Source of the DNA: Enterococcus sp. DIV0212c
GTDB taxonomy: Bacteria > Bacillota > Bacilli > Lactobacillales > Enterococcaceae
DNA length: 64,000 bases
Assembly (NCBI RefSeq): GCF_017377505.1
Contig: NZ_JAFREN010000025.1
Coordinates: 1 to 64,000 of the forward strand
Direction: 5' to 3'
In this document: positions 61,467 through 64,000 of the stretch, piece after piece
Layout: every line of letters starts with the position of its first letter
How positions within the stretch are numbered: position 1 is the stretch's first letter
Made by a program: the position numbers and the translations under genes
Notes under the pieces: model-generated
The model's input: only the letters and a program-made list of their open reading frames with translations
Told to the model about the DNA's origin: nothing
Database searches by the model: none

Positions 61467-61605
61467 TTATAAAATTAAAGGCTTGGATGAAAAGTTTCAT
61501 AAATCAAATTAGAACATTTTACGATCGAGTATGGTAAGATAAGATGCGCCTTCTATATAATAGTATAAAAAGTAGCGAACTTCTAAATTTGGAGGAAGAA
61601 ATAAA

Positions 61606-62763
61606 TTGAAAAATGATCATCTTAACACTTCAGCATATATACATATTCCCTTTTGCGAACATATCTGTTACTACTGTGACTTCAATAAAGTCTTTTTAGA
61701 AGGACAGCCGGTGGATGAATATATTCAAAGTCTGTTAAAAGAGATTCGTTTAACGCAAGAAAAATATCCTAACAATGATACCAAAACGATCTATATTGGC
61801 GGGGGAACGCCAACGTCATTGTCAGCGAATCAATTGGCTGTTTTATTAGAAGGAATACGAAAATCACTTCCTTTTGATCCTAAAAATGAATTTACAGTAG
61901 AAGCCAACCCTGGAGACTTAACTCAAGAAAAGTTGCATGTGATGAAAGAATATGGTGTAAATCGTTTATCTATGGGCGTCCAAACGTTTGATAATCAATT
62001 ACTGAAAAAAATCGGACGAAAACATACTGCCGAAGATGTCTATGAAACGATGAAGTTTTTAGAAAAAGAAAACTTTTCCAATGTAAGTATTGATTTGATT
62101 TATGCATTGCCTGGGCAAACCTTGGAAGGCTTTAGAGATACTTTGAAACGAGCAATCGAACTTGATTTACCTCATTATTCTTTGTATTCATTGATTCTAG
62201 AAAATAAAACGATGTTTATGAACTGGGTTCGACAAGGTCGTTTACAGTTGCCAGATCAAGAAATAGAAGCGCAAATGTTTGAAGAAACGATCGTTGCGAT
62301 GGAAAAAGGCGGACGGCATCAATATGAAGTAAGCAATTTTGCCTTAAAAGGAAAAGAAAGCCAGCACAATTTAATTTACTGGAATAATGAACATTACTAT
62401 GGATTTGGTGCAGGCGCGAGTGGTTATCTAGGGCATACTCGTTATCGAAATCATGGACCAATCCAACATTATTTAGAACCCCTACGAAATAATCAATTAC
62501 CAACGGTTGAAACGGAAGTTCTGACGTTGAATAACCAAATGGAAGAGCAACTCTTTTTAGGTTTGCGTAAAAAAGATGGGGTTTCTAAACAGCAATTCAA
62601 AGAAAAATTTGGCGTTACACTGGAACAAGTCTATAAAGAAAAAATTCCTCAGTTAGTTGAAAAAGGTTTGTTGATAGAAGACGATACTTGCATTCAACTT
62701 TCTGAAAAAGGCTTATTTGTTGGCAATGATGTATTTGAAGAATTTCTGATCGACAAAGAATAA
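61606..62763 (+). CDS. hemW: HemW radical SAM heme chaperone
   Basis: This 385-residue radical SAM protein has the [4Fe-4S] ligands Cys17, Cys21 and Cys24 (CEHICYYC), followed by GGGTPTSL and a C-terminal HemN_C domain. It lacks the extra N-terminal cysteine residue and length of true coproporphyrinogen oxidase HemN, so it is HemW, a heme-binding chaperone. This bacterium likely does not make heme, so it may serve imported heme. The start is TTG with GGAGG about 11 nt upstream; an ATG nearby is out of frame. Confidence 0.9.
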   Translation: MKNDHLNTSAYIHIPFCEHICYYCDFNKVFLEGQPVDEYIQSLLKEIRLTQEKYPNNDTKTIYIGGGTPTSLSANQLAVLLEGIRKSLPFDPKNEFTVEANPGDLTQEKLHVMKEYGVNRLSMGVQTFDNQLLKKIGRKHTAEDVYETMKFLEKENFSNVSIDLIYALPGQTLEGFRDTLKRAIELDLPHYSLYSLILENKTMFMNWVRQGRLQLPDQEIEAQMFEETIVAMEKGGRHQYEVSNFALKGKESQHNLIYWNNEHYYGFGAGASGYLGHTRYRNHGPIQHYLEPLRNNQLPTVETEVLTLNNQMEEQLFLGLRKKDGVSKQQFKEKFGVTLEQVYKEKIPQLVEKGLLIEDDTCIQLSEKGLFVGNDVFEEFLIDKE

Positions 62764-62769
62764 AACAGC

Positions 62770-62817
62770 AAAAAGTACCAAGGTGTTTCCCTTCAGAAAG
62801 CCTTGCGTACTTTTTCT
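62770..62817. terminator. Terminator of hemW
   Basis: AAAAAGTAC-CAAGG pairs with CCTTG-CGTACTTTTT around a loop that contains CCCTTC. Confidence 0.85.
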
Positions 62818-62828
62818 TTTCCTGTAAT

Positions 62829-62855
62829 TTAGCACTCGACAACAAAGAGTGCTAA
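62829..62855. promoter_or_regulatory. CIRCE operator 1 (HrcA box)
   Basis: TTAGCACTC, 9 bp, GAGTGCTAA matches the CIRCE consensus exactly. It lies upstream of the -35 of hrcA. Confidence 0.95.
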
Positions 62856-62872
62856 AAAAGTGTGTTTTTCTC

Positions 62873-62901
62873 TTGACAATTATACAAGATATTGATATAT
62901 T
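62873..62901 (+). promoter_or_regulatory. Promoter of the hrcA heat-shock operon
   Basis: TTGACA (62873-62878) and TATATT (62896-62901) with a 17-bp spacer; the two CIRCE boxes flank it. Confidence 0.88.
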
Positions 62902-62911
62902 AATAATTGTA

Positions 62912-62938
62912 TTAGCACTTGAACAACATGAGTGCTAA
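62912..62938. promoter_or_regulatory. CIRCE operator 2 (HrcA box)
   Basis: TTAGCACTT, 9 bp, GAGTGCTAA has one mismatch to the perfect inverted repeat. It covers the start of transcription just after the -10. Confidence 0.95.
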
Positions 62939-62953
62939 TGAAGGGTGGTAACT

Positions 62954-63997
62954 ATGATAACTGAAAGACAAAAGAATATTTTGCGACTTATCATCCAAGA
63001 ATACACGAATACAGGAACTCCGGTAGGATCAAAGAAGTTGATGGAAGAAGGAATTAAGTCGAGTTCTGCCACGATTCGTAATGATATGAAAGCTTTAGAA
63101 GAACATGGATTACTGCTTAAGACGCATTCGTCATCTGGTAGAATTCCTTCTATGGATGGTTATCGCTACTACGTGGATCATTTGTTGAGTCCTGCTGAGA
63201 TCGAACATGATGAATTAGAAACAATTCGTCATTCGTTTGGAAAAGAGTTTCATGAAATCAATGACATCATCGAACAATCGGCTGAAATTCTCTCTGATTT
63301 AACAAGCTATACAGCTTTTTCGTTAGGTCCTGAGGTGAAGGAACGACGATTGACTGGTTTTCGGATCGTTCCATTAAATGAACGACAAATCATAGCGATT
63401 ATCGTTACCGATAAAGGCAATGTAGAAAGCCAAGTATTTGCGATTCCTGCATCCGTTTCAAGCCAAGACTTGGAAAAGATGACGCAAATCATCAATGATA
63501 AATTGGTGGGACAACCATTATTGACCGTTTATCATCGTTTGAGAACAGAAATTCCGATGATTTTACATCGTTATTTTCAAACGCCGGACGGCATGATGAA
63601 TTTATTTGATGCAATGCTAGGACATGCTTTTGAAGAAAAAGTATTTGTCAGCGGCCGAATGAATCTTTTAAATTTCGGCGTACAAAAAGACATCGATCAA
63701 TTAAAATCTGTTTATTCCTTTATGCAAAATACAGATGCGATTTCGCATTTGCTGACTGCAGATGAAAAGACTGATACACAAATAGCGATTCGGATCGGCT
63801 CAGAAATAGGCAATGATTTGCTTGATGACATGAGCATGATCACTGCCACCTATGAAGTGGCTGGTCACGGTAAAGGAACGATTGCTTTATTGGGACCTAC
63901 AAGTATGCCTTATTCAAAAATGTTCGGTTTAGTGGACGTTTTCCGGCATGAATTAGCTTCAAAACTTGGTGCTTATTATCGTTTCCTTGATGAATAA
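62954..63997 (+). CDS. hrcA: Heat-inducible transcription repressor HrcA
   Basis: This 347-residue repressor has an N-terminal winged HTH (MITERQKNILRLIIQEYTNTGTPVGSKKLMEEGIKSSSATIRNDMKALEEHG), a GAF-like domain (about 100-230) and a C-terminal dimerisation part. It binds CIRCE, and its activity depends on GroEL. The ATG at 62954 has AAGGGTGG upstream; the GTG at 62945 overlaps that site. Its own operators lie in front, so it is autoregulated; grpE-dnaK-dnaJ should follow beyond the window. Confidence 0.95.
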   Translation: MITERQKNILRLIIQEYTNTGTPVGSKKLMEEGIKSSSATIRNDMKALEEHGLLLKTHSSSGRIPSMDGYRYYVDHLLSPAEIEHDELETIRHSFGKEFHEINDIIEQSAEILSDLTSYTAFSLGPEVKERRLTGFRIVPLNERQIIAIIVTDKGNVESQVFAIPASVSSQDLEKMTQIINDKLVGQPLLTVYHRLRTEIPMILHRYFQTPDGMMNLFDAMLGHAFEEKVFVSGRMNLLNFGVQKDIDQLKSVYSFMQNTDAISHLLTADEKTDTQIAIRIGSEIGNDLLDDMSMITATYEVAGHGKGTIALLGPTSMPYSKMFGLVDVFRHELASKLGAYYRFLDE

Positions 63998-64000
63998 GCA

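Overview
The window is chromosomal DNA of a low-GC Firmicute and the gene content points to Enterococcus. It carries the walRK-yycH-yycI-walJ cluster, ireB-ruvX-yrzB, a full rimP-nusA-ylxR-ylxQ-infB-rbfA ... truB-ribF block, alsS-alsD, and a CIRCE-controlled hrcA at the right edge. An arginine biosynthesis cluster (argC-argB-argD-argF) argues against E. faecalis itself and for an environmental relative. I cannot fix the species from the sequence alone.

Layout. 1-6950: an AI-2E family transporter, an AmaP/DUF2273/Asp23 envelope-stress operon, ogt, and a chain of phosphatase, YutD, HAD and membrane proteins. 7050-12590: a MarR regulator with a His-rich tail and a perfect operator, DUF1836 and DegV genes, an aquaporin, a divergent SDR/MerR pair and an LD-carboxypeptidase. 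12776-18364: the WalRK two-component system with its accessory proteins. 18504-23719: a YcgR/YcgQ-type permease pair behind an operator-overlapped promoter, a GNAT gene preceded by an 8-codon leader ORF, a split ThrE exporter, DUF554 and a GyrI-like protein. 23749-27860: argCBDF behind paired ARG boxes. 28659-29825: ireB-ruvX-yrzB.

29830-33980 is the accessory region. It holds decayed coding DNA, two secreted-precursor plus small-membrane-protein pairs that look like bacteriocin/immunity cassettes, and a wrecked IS3-family element between them. Next comes a minus-strand operon of an LCP-family ligase and two SEDS polymerases (FtsW-like and RodA-like). Upstream of it sits a complete M-box (Mg2+) riboswitch with its own promoter and terminator. 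A second M-box, in the usual place, precedes the Mg2+ P-type ATPase at 58713. The occurrence of an M-box ahead of a wall-polymer operon is the most interesting signal here.

38082-44006 holds a GH3 glycosidase, the acetoin genes alsS-alsD, and rnhC. 44128-55530 is the nus/infB/truB block, with a 120-bp tandem repeat in its leader, an Asn/Gln-rich expansion in IF-2, and two secreted-protein genes (lectin-like; coiled-coil plus CAP) inserted between rbfA and truB. 55631-58712 has a small lipoprotein, two tandem LysR regulators and a gene-poor stretch with two strong hairpins. The window ends with mgtA, hemW and hrcA.

All functional calls rest on reading motifs and gene order. No database search was run.
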